Assembly (NCBI RefSeq): GCF_000698125.1
Contig: NZ_BAXA01000011.1
Location: 62,001 to 126,000 of the forward strand
Length of the DNA stretch: 64,000 bases
DNA from: Geomicrobium sp. JCM 19038
GTDB taxonomy: Bacteria > Bacillota > Bacilli > Bacillales > Marinococcaceae
Direction of reading: 5' to 3'
Positions 1 through 8,338 of this stretch are shown here, in pieces. A model generated the notes under the pieces. That model saw only the letters and a list, made by a program, of their open reading frames with translations. It was not told the DNA's origin and did not search any database. The translations under genes and the position numbers were made by a program. The number at the start of each line of letters is the position of its first letter. The stretch's first letter is position 1.

Positions 1-1
1 T

Positions 2-493
2 CAAGCAATAGGAGAACTCATGTACATGCTCGAATTAACAAGAACGATGACAGAATTTGAACTTTCTGAGTTAACAACGATTGAATTGGATTTTCTTCAT
101 GATCATAATAGTAACTCAATTGGTATGTTACTTTCACATATGGCATCGATTGAATATTTACACCAAGTCATGTCGTTTGTAGATCGCATGTTCAATGAGC
201 AGGAAGAGAAAGAATGGACAACAGCCTTGCAAATGGGTGAGCAAAGAAGAACAGAGATTCATTCTAATGATTTACCGTACTATTTAGAAAAGCTGAGTAA
301 GGTAAGGCAAGTGACTTATGATTTCCTTAAAGAGCAAGATGACCAATGGCTCTATGAAGAGAGGCATTTTCCAGATGGAACACCGTACAATAACTATTAT
401 TTATGGTTTCATGTTATTGAAGATGAAATCAGTCATAGAGGTCAGATAAAATTAATTAGACGTTTAATAAAAGAAAAGGCGACCGTAAATTAA
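2..493 (+). CDS. DinB-family protein (5' end cut by window edge)
   Basis: The reading frame is open from the first bases of the window, so the true start lies upstream; the first internal ATG is at 20. The protein resembles the DinB/DUF664 four-helix family. Conserved histidines lie in a helix reading LLSHMASIEY and in a C-terminal helix reading EDEISHRGQIKLIRR; these are the usual divalent-metal ligands of this fold. DinB-like proteins include thiol-dependent metalloenzymes and damage-induced proteins of unknown reaction, so the substrate is not assigned. The gene ends just before a strong hairpin terminator. Confidence 0.8.
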   Translation, partial: QAIGELMYMLELTRTMTEFELSELTTIELDFLHDHNSNSIGMLLSHMASIEYLHQVMSFVDRMFNEQEEKEWTTALQMGEQRRTEIHSNDLPYYLEKLSKVRQVTYDFLKEQDDQWLYEERHFPDGTPYNNYYLWFHVIEDEISHRGQIKLIRRLIKEKATVN

Positions 494-510
494 ACACATT
501 CAGCAACTGA

Positions 511-550
511 GCGCAAGTAAGGCTTAAGAGCCTGGTTGCGCTTATTATTT
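511..550 (+). terminator. Rho-independent terminator
   Basis: Arms GCGCAA (511-516) and TTGCGC (535-540), with an inner GGCT/AGCC pairing, are followed by a T-rich tail. It closes the DinB gene. Confidence 0.75.
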
Positions 551-587
551 GATTGATTTAACGGCATAATGTAATAGGGGTGATGTC

Positions 588-1392
588 ATGGAATTACTTG
601 AAAAAGGTAAGGCAATCAGCGCGTACTATCGTAACAATCCAAACGTTGATTTAGTCATGATTGCAGGTTCAGTATCACGAGGGTGGGCGGACCACTTATC
701 GGATATTGAGATCTATGTGCTTTGGAACGAAGCCCCAACAGACGAGGATCGAAAGGAGCCAATAAAAGAGTTACAAGGAGAAATAATTGAGTTTCACCCT
801 TTTGAAGAGGATGAATGGTCAGAAAGTTATGTGAATTAACATGTGAAGTATGAAATTAGCAACTTCTTAACCAAACGCGTACAAGAAATTGTGAACGAAG
901 TTACAAAGGAATATGACACTTCAATAGATAAGCAATTAATAGTCTCGAGTATTAAAAGTGGCATTCCAGTCTTAGGGAATGAATTGTACGATGAACTTGT
1001 GGCACAAGTGACCCCATACCCTAGAGAACTAACGATCGCGATGATACATAAGTATATGAAACTAACGAATCGATGGAATGATCGTGAAGCGTTGATGAAA
1101 AGATGATTGGTTCATATTGAAGCAAGTCATTAGTTCAGTTCAACTGAATTATAACTATATGTTCTATGCCATCAATCAAGAATACATCCAACACCCGGTC
1201 TTTAAATGGAACAGTCAGGTAATCAGTCAATTCAGGCTCAAACCAAACAACTTAGAAGAGCGACTAGAAAGGATTAATTTTGGCCCACTTAAAAAAAGTA
1301 TCTTAGAATTAGAGTTGCTTCTAAATGAGTTGTATCTGCTGGTTGAGAATCATTATCCAGAAGTTGTCCTTGAGAATACTAACAGTTCGTAA
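588..1392 (+). pseudogene. Nucleotidyltransferase-domain protein (interrupted twice)
   Basis: Three consecutive open segments form one protein of about 268 residues. The first contains a polymerase-beta-type nucleotidyltransferase signature, GSVSRGWADHLSDIE (a GS..G..D.D/E pattern), typical of NTP-transfer domains acting on small molecules or toxins. An in-frame TAA at 837-839 lies where CAA would restore the protein. A frame change near 1098-1101 disappears if one A is removed from the AAAA run, giving the continuous sequence MKDDWFILKQ. The C-terminal part (HPVFKW, ending in a helical ELELLLNELY segment) has no domain I can name. The start at 588 follows a GGGGTGATG ribosome site. It is either a true pseudogene or two base errors. 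Confidence 0.65.
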
Positions 1393-1421
1393 GCAACTTT
1401 AGAAAAGTTAACTACGTAAGG

Positions 1422-1470
1422 CAAAGAAGCAAGTTATTCATTATTAAATGACTTGCTTCTTTGTTCAATT
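1422..1470. terminator. Bidirectional terminator hairpin
   Basis: Perfect 13-bp arms (1422-1434 and 1451-1463, core GAAGCAAGT) separate the + strand nucleotidyltransferase from the - strand membrane protein. Confidence 0.75.
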
Positions 1471-1477
1471 AGTATTG

Positions 1478-1759
1478 TTACTCGACATTAATAAAAAAAG
1501 TACTCGCATAGAGGGTAATGATTAGAAGTAAGAACGTATTCATCATCACACCAAGAATCCCTAATATTTTCCCACCGATCGCAGCTGAAGTCTTCTTTCC
1601 GTTAGAATACGTAATGGCTATAATGCCAAAAACGATTCCAATGTAAGGGATGAGTAAAGATAATACGCTAAAGACGAATGCTTTACGGTCATCTTCAAGA
1701 AATCTTAGAGGAGATCTAAGAATAGGAACACCTCCAAAGTCTATGGCTGATAACAGCAA
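1478..1759 (-). CDS. Small DUF4190-like membrane protein
   Basis: About 93 residues with two hydrophobic segments, the first reading FSVLSLLIPYIGIVFGIIAI and the second starting GGKILGILGVMMN. This matches the usual DUF4190 pattern of two membrane helices joined by a short polar loop. The start is unsure: the frame is open up to 1801, and the nearest start is a TTG at 1757-1759 with no clear ribosome site. Function is unknown; it ends at a shared hairpin. Confidence 0.5.
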   Translation of the reverse strand: MLLSAIDFGGVPILRSPLRFLEDDRKAFVFSVLSLLIPYIGIVFGIIAITYSNGKKTSAAIGGKILGILGVMMNTFLLLIITLYASTFFINVE

Positions 1760-1801
1760 AGGATCAAGTATGAGTGCAAAGAAAATTACGGAGTAAATCG
1801 C

Positions 1802-1954
1802 TTACTTTTGCTTAACAAAATATTGATATAATCGAATGATGAGGACGATAATTAGGATAAGAATTATGAAAGCAATCACTGAAGTAATGACGGCTCCCCA
1901 GTCAATGCCAGTACTTAATACTTCGATTTTATCTTCTCCTTTCGAACGAATCAT
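1802..1954 (-). CDS. Small single-membrane-helix protein (DUF4083-like)
   Basis: A short protein with one strongly hydrophobic helix (VITSVIAFIILILIIVLIIR) followed by a basic tail, the layout of Bacillus DUF4083 proteins. The first ATG (1952-1954) has no ribosome site. A good AAAGGAG instead lies 8 bases before an in-frame ATC, as if the real start codon had been ATG. Start and family are therefore uncertain. Confidence 0.35.
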   Translation of the reverse strand: MIRSKGEDKIEVLSTGIDWGAVITSVIAFIILILIIVLIIRLYQYFVKQK

Positions 1955-1992
1955 TGAGATAATTGTAACAAACAAGAATATGGTTATGTGTT

Positions 1993-2133
1993 TTATCGGT
2001 GATCTAGAAAGGGACGATTTGAAAGGTTCATGCTCTCTATACCTAAGAGTAGTGGAAGTAGCATGACAATAACTCCAATAATCATGATGATGCTTTCGAA
2101 TAACCTCGAGAAGAAGTCGTCTGTAAAGGTCAT
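1993..2133 (-). CDS. Putative 46-residue membrane protein
   Basis: A short open frame (begins MTFTDDFFSRLFES, then a hydrophobic helix IIMIIGVIVMLLPLLLG) with a GGG just before the ATG. A 16-bp palindrome (2136-2151, CTTGTTTTAAAACAAG) sits immediately upstream. No family is recognised. It could be a real small gene in a cluster with the two small - strand membrane proteins downstream, or chance. Confidence 0.3.
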   Translation of the reverse strand: MTFTDDFFSRLFESIIMIIGVIVMLLPLLLGIESMNLSNRPFLDHR

Positions 2134-2213
2134 CCCTTGTTTTAAAACAAGTCAACGACATCGGGAGCTTAATTAGGTATCGTTGCTTTTTCTAAAATAA
2201 TGTATTAGTATTT

Positions 2214-2237
2214 AGTAAACTGATCGGTCAGTTTACT
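2214..2237. promoter_or_regulatory. TetR-type operator upstream of the 2273 regulator
   Basis: A 24-bp dyad with arms AGTAAACTGA and TCAGTTTACT around TCGG. A closely related dyad precedes the exporter at 2953, so this is the likely self-regulatory site of the TetR protein. Confidence 0.65.
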
Positions 2238-2272
2238 ATGCCGATCACTAACATTGAAGGGGAATATTCATT

Positions 2273-2866
2273 ATGGCTCGACCAGTAGGACAAGGCGAAC
2301 AGACAAAGAAACGTATTGTGGAAAAAGCAAAGGTGATTTTTGAACGTAAAGGGTACGCGGCAACTTCGATGGAAGATATTCGTGAGTATTCTCAGATAAG
2401 CAAAGGCAGCATCTATTATCATTTTAAGAGTAAGGAAGAGCTCTTTTTGTATACCGTTGAGAAGGCGTCTGAATCATGGAGAATGGAGTGGGAGAAAGAA
2501 GCCAATCAACTTGCTACAGCAACCGAGAAACTATACCTTCTCGCTCGATTTTATGCTTCGGATATGCAAAATCCGATTTCAAAAATTGTACCTGAATATA
2601 TGGGTTCGGAAAATATCGAAGAAATGGTGAAAGAAAAGCTGATCCATCTTGTTCAGCCGGAGTATGATGTTTTTTATGAAATTATAAATGAAGGTTTACG
2701 CAATCAAGAGTTTGTGAGTAATAAAAAGGCTGAAGATATCTCGCATATTCTTTATAGTACACTCACAGGTATGAGTATTACACAGTTCCTTGGTTACGAT
2801 GAGGAGAAGTTCTATTTGCTTTATCAGAATGCGATCGAAATCTTTTTGAATGGGATTAAAAACTAA
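2273..2866 (+). CDS. TetR/AcrR-family transcriptional regulator
   Basis: 197 residues. The N-terminal three-helix DNA-binding domain (about residues 10-55) contains the typical TSMEDIREYSQISKGSIYYHF segment ahead of a helical ligand-binding domain. A dyad at 2214-2237 lies just upstream, and the next gene, a small membrane exporter, has a second similar dyad. I infer a repressor that senses a toxic small molecule and controls itself and the exporter. The ATG at 2273 follows a GAAGGGG ribosome site. The ligand cannot be deduced. Confidence 0.88.
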   Translation: MARPVGQGEQTKKRIVEKAKVIFERKGYAATSMEDIREYSQISKGSIYYHFKSKEELFLYTVEKASESWRMEWEKEANQLATATEKLYLLARFYASDMQNPISKIVPEYMGSENIEEMVKEKLIHLVQPEYDVFYEIINEGLRNQEFVSNKKAEDISHILYSTLTGMSITQFLGYDEEKFYLLYQNAIEIFLNGIKN

Positions 2867-2873
2867 ACCCTAC

Positions 2874-2900
2874 GCCTCATAATTGTGAGGCTATTTTTAT
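2874..2900 (+). terminator. Rho-independent terminator
   Basis: Arms GCCTCA (2874-2879) and TGAGGC (2886-2891) are followed by TATTTTTA, between the TetR gene and the exporter. Confidence 0.7.
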
Positions 2901-2907
2901 CGAGGTT

Positions 2908-2931
2908 AATAAACCGAACGGTCAGTTTATT
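2908..2931. promoter_or_regulatory. TetR-type operator upstream of the exporter
   Basis: Dyad with AATAAAC and GTTTATT arms and a CGGTCAG core shared with the dyad at 2214-2237. It lies 22 bp before the exporter start. Confidence 0.6.
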
Positions 2932-2952
2932 TTATTGTGAAAGGAGAATTTT

Positions 2953-3450
2953 ATGTCAGCAATCGTTTTGTATATCATTGTTTTCATTATTGCAGCTACA
3001 CCCTTTTTAGAATCGACGTTAATTATTCCTATAGGGATATTGGCAGGCCTTAATCCATGGAGTGTTACCATGATTAGTATCATTGGGAATTTAATGACCT
3101 TTTTAATCGCAATTACCCTGTCTGAGCAATATATAAGATGGTTAGAAAATCGACCGAAAAACAAAAAGAATGAAAAGAGCGATAAAAAGAAAAAAGCAGT
3201 TAAACTTTGGAAACGATACGGATTACCTGGTCTTGCAGTTATTCATCCTGTGACGGTTGGAAGTAGTCATGCAACGGCTTTAATTGCTCGTTCATTAGGA
3301 GCCTCTAAAAAGTCCACCACATTATGGATCGGTGGAAGTATCATCGTTTGGGCGATTGTTTTTGCTGTACTTTCAATTGTTGGCGCAGATTTTATATACT
3401 CTCAAATCGACTCCGATGGACTTCTTAATCGTTGGTTCAATTTAAATTAA
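2953..3450 (+). CDS. Small multi-drug export protein family (COG2426-like)
   Basis: 165 residues with about four membrane segments: one at residues 4-27, one near 35-57, and two in the C-terminal half. A lysine-rich cytoplasmic loop (about residues 70-88) separates the two halves. The pattern TPFLESTLIIPIGI and the loop HPVTVGSSHATALIA match the Sm_multidrug_ex family, an annotation based on weak experimental evidence. The ATG follows AAAGGAGAA. The upstream dyad and the neighbouring TetR gene support a regulated efflux or membrane-stress role. Confidence 0.75.
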   Translation: MSAIVLYIIVFIIAATPFLESTLIIPIGILAGLNPWSVTMISIIGNLMTFLIAITLSEQYIRWLENRPKNKKNEKSDKKKKAVKLWKRYGLPGLAVIHPVTVGSSHATALIARSLGASKKSTTLWIGGSIIVWAIVFAVLSIVGADFIYSQIDSDGLLNRWFNLN

Positions 3451-3485
3451 TCTTAATGCAAATCAGTATCATAGAATAAAGCAAA

Positions 3486-3525
3486 GACTACTTCAGGTCT
3501 AATGATGACCTAAAGTAGCCTTTTA
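3486..3525. terminator. Bidirectional terminator between convergent genes
   Basis: 14-base arms (3486-3499 and 3507-3520) pair with a G-T wobble, followed by TTTT on the + strand. It ends both the exporter and the leftward ABC operon. Confidence 0.7.
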
Positions 3526-3534
3526 TCCATCGTG

Positions 3535-4248
3535 TTATTCTGGTTTAGGTTCTTTCCAGCCTCTGCTGAATAAATAGCGATCGCCTTTCTCTAGTGGCCC
3601 GTTTTTCATAAACAAATAAGAAAGCAGTACAAACAGTACAGAAATGCCAGCTAAAATGTGAACGAATGCGAGTTGTTCAGTAATGAAAAATTCGAAGAGG
3701 GGACCGAGGTCTGCAAAAAAGAACGTTGCGAGCGAAGCAATTAACAGAACAGCACCTACACTTAACGTTCGTACTGTACCGAGGTTAAAGTAAACTGTTT
3801 GTGCGAGCACTCCAATACCGAAGAGAATGAACAGCCATAATGCATCAACCCATAGATATAAGAAGGGATTTGATTCATTCACAAGGTCTCCCATGTGAAA
3901 GATATACCCTTGATTTAATACGTAAGGACTTAAATAGTAAAATCCATTTAAGGTAAGGACGCCCAGTATAGTATAAATCGTTACAGAAAGATAAGTTGAA
4001 ATCATAAATTGTTTTCTTGTGCCTCCTAATGAAAGAATACATTTGTATCCTTTCATCAAAAAGAAAGGAAAGAAGAGAAAAATGGCATAGAATGGGCCGA
4101 ATAGGACCCCTATATTCTCATTTCCATCAGCATAGAAACTCAAAAAAACAAACAATCCCATTAAAGCAATTGTTATACCCGCGTTTATAAGGAATGTCGG
4201 TTTCATTTCTTTAAAAATGAGGCGGAAAGGTCCTTTAAGTGTATTCAT
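3535..4248 (-). CDS. ABC transporter membrane subunit (Ytr-like operon)
   Basis: 237 residues with about six membrane helices and no soluble domain. It starts at an ATG overlapping the stop of the ATPase gene (4245-4248), so the two are translationally coupled. Together with the ATPase and the GntR regulator it forms a three-gene unit resembling ytrA-ytrB-ytrC-type operons that respond to cell-wall-active compounds. The substrate is unknown. I call it the permease from context and topology, not from a diagnostic motif. Confidence 0.6.
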   Translation of the reverse strand: MNTLKGPFRLIFKEMKPTFLINAGITIALMGLFVFLSFYADGNENIGVLFGPFYAIFLFFPFFLMKGYKCILSLGGTRKQFMISTYLSVTIYTILGVLTLNGFYYLSPYVLNQGYIFHMGDLVNESNPFLYLWVDALWLFILFGIGVLAQTVYFNLGTVRTLSVGAVLLIASLATFFFADLGPLFEFFITEQLAFVHILAGISVLFVLLSYLFMKNGPLEKGDRYLFSRGWKEPKPE

Positions 4249-5118
4249 ACTTTCGTCGTCCCCTTTTTTGTTAGGTTCACGAGGTAGTCTTGAAGTGGTG
4301 CTTTTTCGATCTTGATGCCTGTTGCTTCCGTGCGCGTGATTAAGCTGTCGTCATAATCATCATCAATCATGACATGAAGTTGCTTGCCGATCTTGCGTTC
4401 CTCAAGAACGTTGCTCGTTCCGATCATCGATTTAACAGCTTCCACTGGTCCTGTTAGGAGGACTCCTTGTCGCTTTAGTTTCTCTGTTTCTTCATAGCGA
4501 GTGATGGTGTGTTGATTGATCAAGGCGATTTTTCACAGAGTGGTTCAACTTCATCAATGTGATGGGTTGATAACATAATCAGACGTGGAGAATCTTCATA
4601 CGTATCCAATAACACATCATAAAAGGTTTTGCGCATACTAGCATCCAGACCATTTGCTGGTTCATCCATAATCGTAACGGGTGCTTTACTCGCAAGTCCT
4701 AACGTAATTTTAATCATGCTTTTCATACCTTTGGAGAAGTTTCTGATCTTCTTTCTCCTCGGTAACTCAAACACATCTACTAAATGTTCGGCAAATGATT
4801 GGTCCCAATTTGCATTGAAATAAGAACCGAAACGTAGTGCGTCATCAACATCCCATAAATCTGAAAATGGATGGTCTTCTTGCATGAACGTAACATGATT
4901 CATTGCATCTGGATTGTTATATGGCTGACCCCATCTACACTGATTGTTCCTTGATTTGGTTGTTCCATACCGGAAAGCAACTTCATTAGCGTTGTTTTCC
5001 CAGAGCCGCTACGCCCCCATAATCCGATGATCATCGGTTCGCTTTCGTGGAATGAAACGTTTTGCAAGGTTAATGCATTCCCATATGAAAACGACAAATT
5101 ATCAATTTTAATCATCAT
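4245..5118 (-). pseudogene. ABC transporter ATP-binding protein (two frameshifts)
   Basis: Three overlapping frames rebuild one ATPase of about 290 residues. The N-terminal part has Walker A GRSGSGKTT; the middle has a degenerate signature (NFSKGMKSMIKI), Walker B TIMDEPANGLD and the STHHIDEVE switch; the C-terminal part is a short regulatory tail. The breaks lie near 4923-4930 (a missing base in a GGGG context gives DGV-QPYNNPDAMN) and near 4530 (a missing A in a run of five gives CEKIALINQ). All catalytic motifs survive, so sequencing error is likelier than decay. This is the YtrB-like motor of the neighbouring permease. Confidence 0.75.
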
Positions 5119-5476
5119 AATCCTCCTCGATCAATTGAATAAATTCTTCTTTTGACATTTGAAGTCGTTTCGCTTCGCTCAGTGTGGGCTTAACGTATTG
5201 AAGATAAAATTCTTCTTTACGCTTAGTGAGTAGCTGTGCCTTTGCTCCGTCTGCGACAAACATCCCAACACCTCGTTGTTTATAGGCATAACCGGCCTCA
5301 ACAAGCATGGATAGTCCTTTTTGTACGGTTGCCCGGTTCACTTGATAAAACTTAGAGATCTCTGTTGTTGATGGAATTTGCTCTCCTTCAAGCAATTCGC
5401 CATCAACGATATCATCAGCAATCATATCGAAGATTTGCTGGAAAATTGGTTTTGACTCATCTAGAACAGACTTCAC
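5108..5476 (-). CDS. GntR-family regulator (YtrA subfamily)
   Basis: About 122 residues: an N-terminal winged helix (residues about 8-70, including IPSTTEISKFYQVNRATVQKGLSML) and a short C-terminal helical tail, the size and layout of the YtrA subfamily. I place the start at the GTG at 5474-5476 because AAAGGAG precedes it; a GTG at 5494 would overlap that site. It overlaps the ATPase gene by 11 bp. A 22-bp dyad at 5509-5530 is the probable operator. It likely represses its own ABC operon. Confidence 0.82.
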   Translation of the reverse strand: MKSVLDESKPIFQQIFDMIADDIVDGELLEGEQIPSTTEISKFYQVNRATVQKGLSMLVEAGYAYKQRGVGMFVADGAKAQLLTKRKEEFYLQYVKPTLSEAKRLQMSKEEFIQLIEEDYDD

Positions 5477-5508
5477 TAAACGCTCCTTTCTCACTTCTGT
5501 GTTGAGTG

Positions 5509-5530
5509 GTTGATTAGTTGTGTAATCAAC
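5509..5530. promoter_or_regulatory. GntR operator dyad
   Basis: Perfect 8-bp arms GTTGATTA and TAATCAAC with a 6-bp centre, 33 bp upstream of the GntR start. Confidence 0.6.
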
Positions 5531-5641
5531 TATACATACAGAAGGTCATCTTGTAAAGTGTGATCTACCGAATTACCATTTATTGATAAACGTTTGGTGA
5601 AAAGAATGGTCAATAATTTGGGGAATAGCAGTGAGGAGATT

Positions 5642-5747
5642 ATGAATGGCAAGGTCGTTTTAAGTATTTTTGTAGTGTTTGGTAGTTGTAACGGGTTTAT
5701 TCGCTACGAATAGAGGGGCTATATTGTTGGTATTCATCTTCGATTAA
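5642..5747 (+). pseudogene. Tiny membrane protein, frame broken
   Basis: The gene-poor stretch 5531-5846 contains an ATG (5642) after GTGAGGAG, opening MNGKVVLSIFVVFG. One base later in frame the sequence continues VVVTGLFATNRGAILLVFIFD to a TAA at 5745. Joined, it is a hydrophobic peptide of about 35 residues with two membrane segments. I do not recognise a family. The rest of this stretch holds only the promoter-like TTGACA at 5760 before the next TetR gene. Confidence 0.3.
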
Positions 5748-5846
5748 GATTGAAGTCAATTGACAAAACTACGAGTTAATCATACCTTTAAAACAAGGTA
5801 ACTAAATGAACGAGACTACATATAAGTACAGAAGGACTGGGGATCT

Positions 5847-6457
5847 ATGGCACCACAAAATAAAGAACAACTCGATCAGAAGAAACATGAACGCAAAGCA
5901 CAAATTATGCGTGCTGCGATTAAAGTATTTGCTGAAAACGGGATTAAACTGACAAAAATCAGTATGATTGCAAAAGAAGCGAAAGTGAGCCACGGCTCGT
6001 CTATCATTACTTTACTTCTAAAGATGAGATATTGTATGCAAGTCTAGATTGGGCAGTTGAAGAGCATAAATCTGCAAAGCTTTTTCAAGAACTGAATGAT
6101 CATGAGGTTAGTCCGCTTGAACAAATTAAGCAGTTCACTCTATTTGCATTTACAGAGAGTGATACAGAAATTAGCAATGGCGTGTTTCGGATTATCCAGA
6201 ATTTAAGTTCTACGAATGACCTACCTGAACATTTAGAGCAATTCGTAGAAAAAGCAGGACAATTCTACATCGAATCTTTGTATCCTCTTTTTGTCGAAGG
6301 ACAGAATTCTGGAGAGATTATTAAAGGTGATCCGGAAGAGTTGTTGGGTATTTATTTGACAGTATTGTCCGGCATAATGGCAGATGATCCAGCGTTTTGG
6401 AAGGATAATACAGAGCAAAAAGTTGGCATTTTAATTAGGATGATCTCGGAAAGATAA
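5847..6457 (+). pseudogene. TetR-family regulator (frameshifted)
   Basis: Two frames rebuild a TetR protein of about 203 residues. The N-terminal helix-turn-helix (LTKISMIAKEAKVSHG) is cut at about 5993. Adding one base after CACGG gives the expected GLVYHYFTSKDEILYASL continuation, the diagnostic end of the DNA-binding domain. The ligand domain fills the second frame. A TTGACA at 5760-5765 with a weak TACCTT 17 bp later may be its promoter. Directly downstream lie paired operators and an ABC exporter, its probable target. Confidence 0.78.
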
Positions 6458-6472
6458 TTGTTATAAAAAAGA

Positions 6473-6501
6473 TTGACATAAAAATAGAGCATACGTATTA
6501 T
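6473..6501 (+). promoter_or_regulatory. Sigma-A promoter for the DrrAB-type exporter
   Basis: TTGACA (6473-6478), 17-bp spacer, TATTAT (6496-6501). The start site falls within the first operator repeat, the expected layout for repression. Confidence 0.7.
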
Positions 6502-6505
6502 TAAA

Positions 6506-6564
6506 TTGACTGAATGAGTCAGTCAAAAAATTTTGTTGTTAAATTGACTGAATAAGTCAATCGA
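6506..6564 (+). promoter_or_regulatory. Two direct operator repeats (TetR type)
   Basis: Two copies of a 21-bp element starting TTGACTGAAT at 6506 and 6544, 38 bp apart and differing at three positions. Each contains a partial dyad ACTGA-N5-TCA. They sit between the -10 element and the exporter start. Confidence 0.65.
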
Positions 6565-6584
6565 CATAAAAGGAGAGATCTTTC

Positions 6585-7529
6585 ATGACTGATCCGGTCA
6601 TCTCAGTACAGTACATTAAGAAAAGATATGGTGAGCACCTCGTGCTAGACGGACTGAGTTTTCATGTGGAACGAGGTTCAATCTTTGCTTTATTAGGCGA
6701 AAATGGCGCTGGGAAAACGACGATGGTTCGTATTTTAGCGACGTTAATCAAAGCTGATAGTGGATCTGCAAAAATCGGGGGATATGATACCGACAGTGAA
6801 TCCGTGTCTGTAAAGAAATTAATAAGTTTGACTGGTCAATACGCAGCAGTTGATGAGTTGCTCACTGGTGAAGAGAATTTGCAAATGATCGGCCAATTAA
6901 ATCACTTGGATCACCGTACGGTTAAAGCACGCACAGTAGAGCTACTCGAACAATTTGACTTGAGTGGTGCTGCTAAAAAACGAGTCAGTACGTATTCAGG
7001 AGGAATGCGCCGTCGACTTGATATTGCAATCAGCTTGTTTGCGAATCCTGAAGTAATCTTCTTAGATGAGCCAACTACCGGTCTGGATCCTCGTAGCCGC
7101 AAAAACATGTGGGAATTAATTCGTAAACTGGCTGATCGTGGCGTGACGATCTTCTTAACAACGCAGTATTTGGAAGAAGCAGATCAACTTGCGGATAAAA
7201 TTGCGGTTATGAATAACGGGAAAATCATTGAAACGGGAACCTCGGAACAATTAAAAAGCATCATTGGAAAGGAAAAGCTGGAGTTAACGTTCCAAGACCA
7301 AGCTTCTTTCGATGAAGCAAGTAAAGTCATCAAAGGGCAAATAAACGAAAGTGAGAAGCTCATTTCTGTTGAGACAGAAGGTTCAACGGAAATTTTACGT
7401 CGCCTTTTGAATACGTTGCATGAAAATCAAATAGAACCCGTTGCCATGCATTTCCGTAAACCGACATTGGACGACGTATTTCTTGAGATTACAGGCAAAT
7501 CAGCTAAAGGAGCTTCGTCAAATGACTAA
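6585..7529 (+). CDS. ABC transporter ATP-binding protein, DrrA/daunorubicin-resistance type
   Basis: 314 residues. Walker A GENGAGKTT is at residues 38-46, the signature reads YSGGMRRRLDIA, Walker B reads FLDEPTTGLD, and a C-terminal extension of about 90 residues resembles DUF4162, as in DrrA-type exporters. It energises the permease encoded by the overlapping next gene. The pair probably expels a hydrophobic drug or antibiotic and is probably controlled by the upstream TetR protein. The ATG follows AAAGGAGAG. Confidence 0.9.
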   Translation: MTDPVISVQYIKKRYGEHLVLDGLSFHVERGSIFALLGENGAGKTTMVRILATLIKADSGSAKIGGYDTDSESVSVKKLISLTGQYAAVDELLTGEENLQMIGQLNHLDHRTVKARTVELLEQFDLSGAAKKRVSTYSGGMRRRLDIAISLFANPEVIFLDEPTTGLDPRSRKNMWELIRKLADRGVTIFLTTQYLEEADQLADKIAVMNNGKIIETGTSEQLKSIIGKEKLELTFQDQASFDEASKVIKGQINESEKLISVETEGSTEILRRLLNTLHENQIEPVAMHFRKPTLDDVFLEITGKSAKGASSND

Positions 7530-8295
7530 TTTAAGATTATATTGGGCTGCGATGGACGGATGGACGATGACGAGACGTAGCATAAAGCATATCGTTCGAG
7601 AAAAGGAATCCCTAATGATGGCTATTGGATTACCAGTCGCTATTATGATTATGTTCGTTGCAGTGTTTGGAGGAGCGATTCAAACTGGAACGGACTATGT
7701 CAATTATGTTGTTCCAGGTGTCATTATTACGTGTGCAGGCTTTGGAAGTTCGATTATCGCTGTAAGTGTTACGCAAGACATGATTGGTGGGTTATTTGAA
7801 CGCCTACGCAGCATGCCACTTCATCCATCTTCGTTAATGGTCGGCCATGTGATTGGTGGTTTCGTTCGGAATGCGATTGCTACGACTGTCGTTATTCTAG
7901 TCGCACTACTGATTGGTTTTCAGCCAGAGGCAGGGGTAGTAGAGTGGTTAGGAGTTATTGGTATCTTAACCTTATTTATGCTTTCTCTTAATTGGTTATT
8001 TGTCGTATTTGGATTGCTTGTAAAAAATGTAGAAACAGCCAACGCGATCACATTTCCGATGTTGTTTCTGCCCTATGTGAGTAGCGCATTTGTACCTACT
8101 GAAACGATGCCTTCATGGCTGCACACCTTTGCAGAAAATCAACCGATGACCCCGTTAATTGAGACATTACGCGGACTTCTTCTCGGTACACCGATTGGCA
8201 CGAACCTGTGGTTATCCATTGCTTGGTTCGGGGGATTGCTCATCATTTCGTTTATTGTCGCAACGATTTTATTTAAGAAGAGAAAAGCTGAGTAG
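7522..8295 (+). CDS. ABC-2 type permease, DrrB-like
   Basis: 257 residues, six predicted membrane helices. The central stretch GGLFERLRSMPLHPSSLMVGH is typical of the ABC-2 exporter core. The ATG at 7522 overlaps the stop of the ATPase gene by 8 bp and has AAAGGAG upstream; an open frame from 7441 is only read-through of the ATPase gene. It forms the transmembrane pore of the exporter. Confidence 0.88.
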   Translation: MTNLRLYWAAMDGWTMTRRSIKHIVREKESLMMAIGLPVAIMIMFVAVFGGAIQTGTDYVNYVVPGVIITCAGFGSSIIAVSVTQDMIGGLFERLRSMPLHPSSLMVGHVIGGFVRNAIATTVVILVALLIGFQPEAGVVEWLGVIGILTLFMLSLNWLFVVFGLLVKNVETANAITFPMLFLPYVSSAFVPTETMPSWLHTFAENQPMTPLIETLRGLLLGTPIGTNLWLSIAWFGGLLIISFIVATILFKKRKAE

Positions 8296-8307
8296 AGATT
8301 ATTAAAT

Positions 8308-8338
8308 GGACGTCGTTCACTTAAAGTGAACGACGTCC
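8308..8338. terminator. Long hairpin between convergent genes
   Basis: Perfect 15-bp arms (8308-8322 and 8324-8338, GGACGTCG...CGACGTCC). It has only a weak T tract. It overlaps the last codons of the leftward lipoprotein gene and follows the exporter. Confidence 0.65.

Noticed and set aside
1836-2066. A + strand frame antisense to the small membrane proteins
   Set aside because: No ribosome site and composition of a shadow frame.
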